A DNA stretch of 6,306 nt from Pseudomonadota bacterium (GTDB taxonomy: Bacteria; Pseudomonadota; Alphaproteobacteria; Acetobacterales; Acetobacteraceae): contig JAEWCI010000211.1 in NCBI GenBank assembly GCA_023390705.1, forward strand, positions 1-6,306. Reading direction: 5' to 3'. The translations under genes were made by a program, and so were the position numbers. Positions 5,581 to 6,306 of the stretch are shown piece after piece. Each line of letters begins with the position of its first letter. Position 1 is the first letter of the stretch. The notes below the pieces were generated by a model, which was given only the letters and a program-made list of their open reading frames with translations, did not search any database and was not told the origin of the DNA.

Positions 5581-6222
5581 GTGAGCGCAGCGGAGCAGGC
5601 TGCCCCCAGTGTCCGCGACCGGATCCTGGCCGTGGCGCAGGAGCTGTTCGCCGACCACGGCTATGCCGCCACCTCCACCAGGGCCATCGCCCAGGCCGCC
5701 GGAGTGAACCTGGCGCAGTTGCACTATTATTTCGGAGCCAAGAAGGACCTGTACAAGGCCGCCTATCTGCGCGGCGCCGCCAAGGTGACGGAATCGCGCC
5801 AGCAGACCTTGGCCGAGGCGCAGGAGCGATGGCCGAACGGCGACATCCCCCTGCCCGAGCTGGTGCATGCCTTCGTCGCGCCCTTCATGCTGAACGGCAA
5901 GACTCCGGAAGGCCGCGCCATGATGCGCATGCACGCGAGACTGCACACCGAGCCGGACGACATCGCGCAGGAGGTGTTGAGCACCGTCTATGACGAGACG
6001 ACGCTGGCCTATGTAGAGGCGTTTCGCGCCGTGCTGCCGCAACTGCCCTTTGAGACCCTGTGCTGGCGGCTCTATTTCATGATGGGTGCCTACCGCTACA
6101 CCCTGCTGCGCACCGGCCGGCTGGAAACGATTTCCGGCGGTGTCTGCGATTCCACCGATTATGACCGGGCCGTGGCGGAAATCGTGCCCTTTCTCTGCGC
6201 GGGACTGCTGGCCGAGGGGTAG
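5581..6222 (+). CDS. TetR/AcrR-family transcriptional regulator
   Basis: A 213-residue one-component regulator. The N-terminal DNA-binding domain is clear: VRDRILAVAQELFADHGYAA (11-30) is helix 1, followed by the helix-turn-helix STRAIAQAAGVNLAQLHYYF (32-51) and the family's KKDLY (54-58). The rest (about 65-213) is the variable all-helical ligand-binding and dimerisation domain, including MMRMHARLHTEPDDIAQEVL and LYFMMGAYRYTLLRTGRLE, which cannot be matched to a specific ligand by eye. The GTG at 5581 is chosen for the GGAGG five bases upstream; an in-frame ATG at 5392 would run through the divergent gene and the operator. The gene is divergent from the flavoprotein gene, with a palindrome between them, so it probably represses the minus-strand block and itself until an inducer, perhaps the substrate or an acyl-CoA intermediate, binds. 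The stop is a TAG at 6220-6222. Confidence 0.93.
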   Translation: MSAAEQAAPSVRDRILAVAQELFADHGYAATSTRAIAQAAGVNLAQLHYYFGAKKDLYKAAYLRGAAKVTESRQQTLAEAQERWPNGDIPLPELVHAFVAPFMLNGKTPEGRAMMRMHARLHTEPDDIAQEVLSTVYDETTLAYVEAFRAVLPQLPFETLCWRLYFMMGAYRYTLLRTGRLETISGGVCDSTDYDRAVAEIVPFLCAGLLAEG

Positions 6223-6306
6223 AACGGATCGCCGGAGGGCGCGAATCCGCTCGGCAAACAATGACCTGCTGCGGGTGGGGGGGGCGGTGTGGACGCCGCG
6301 GCGCCC

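Noticed and set aside
6223..6260. Possible intrinsic terminator after the TetR gene.
   Set aside because: Only an imperfect GCCGGAG/CTCGGC pairing is seen, with no T-run after it.
5491..6261. A 256-codon minus-strand frame opposite the TetR gene.
   Set aside because: It is antisense to a clear helix-turn-helix protein, and its sequence shows no domain of its own.

Overview
The window is high-GC DNA (roughly two-thirds G+C) with bacterial gene packing. It looks like an alphaproteobacterium, most likely an Acetobacteraceae/Roseomonas-type organism. The clues are the lone Bug-type periplasmic receptor set inside a small catabolic gene cluster, the codon bias, and a left-edge fragment resembling alphaproteobacterial DUF2336 proteins. 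This taxonomic call is an inference from gene content, not from a marker gene.

Layout, left to right. Positions 1-198 hold the 3' end of an unrelated plus-strand gene. It converges on a block of six minus-strand genes that fills 282-5494. In order of transcription (right to left) these are: a flavin-dependent acyl-CoA dehydrogenase/monooxygenase-family protein (4289-5494); a single-domain VOC (glyoxalase/extradiol dioxygenase-fold) protein (3859-4266); a COG3618-type amidohydrolase (2643-3683); a Bug/TctC-type solute-binding protein with a signal peptide (1434-2450); and two short genes (887-1429 and 282-890) that together make a split thiamine-diphosphate decarboxylase of the sulfopyruvate/phosphonopyruvate decarboxylase type. 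A TetR-family regulator (5581-6222) is transcribed divergently from the right end of the block. A perfect 7-bp-arm palindrome, TTTGGTC-N4-GACCAAA, lies in the 86-bp gap between the divergent genes and is the obvious candidate operator.

How they may work together (inference). The Bug protein would capture a carboxylated substrate in the periplasm. The flavoprotein would hydroxylate or dehydrogenate it, the VOC protein would rearrange or cleave the product, the amidohydrolase would hydrolyse a lactone or C-C/C-O bond, and the two-subunit ThDP enzyme would decarboxylate a resulting 2-oxo acid. The TetR protein would switch the set on in response to the substrate or an acyl-CoA derivative. I do not recognise this exact six-gene combination as a characterised pathway, and the substrate cannot be read from the sequence. 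Gaps of 175 and 192 bp inside the block mean it may be more than one transcript. No RNA gene, CRISPR array, insertion sequence or phage gene was seen, and no gap between genes exceeds 300 bases.
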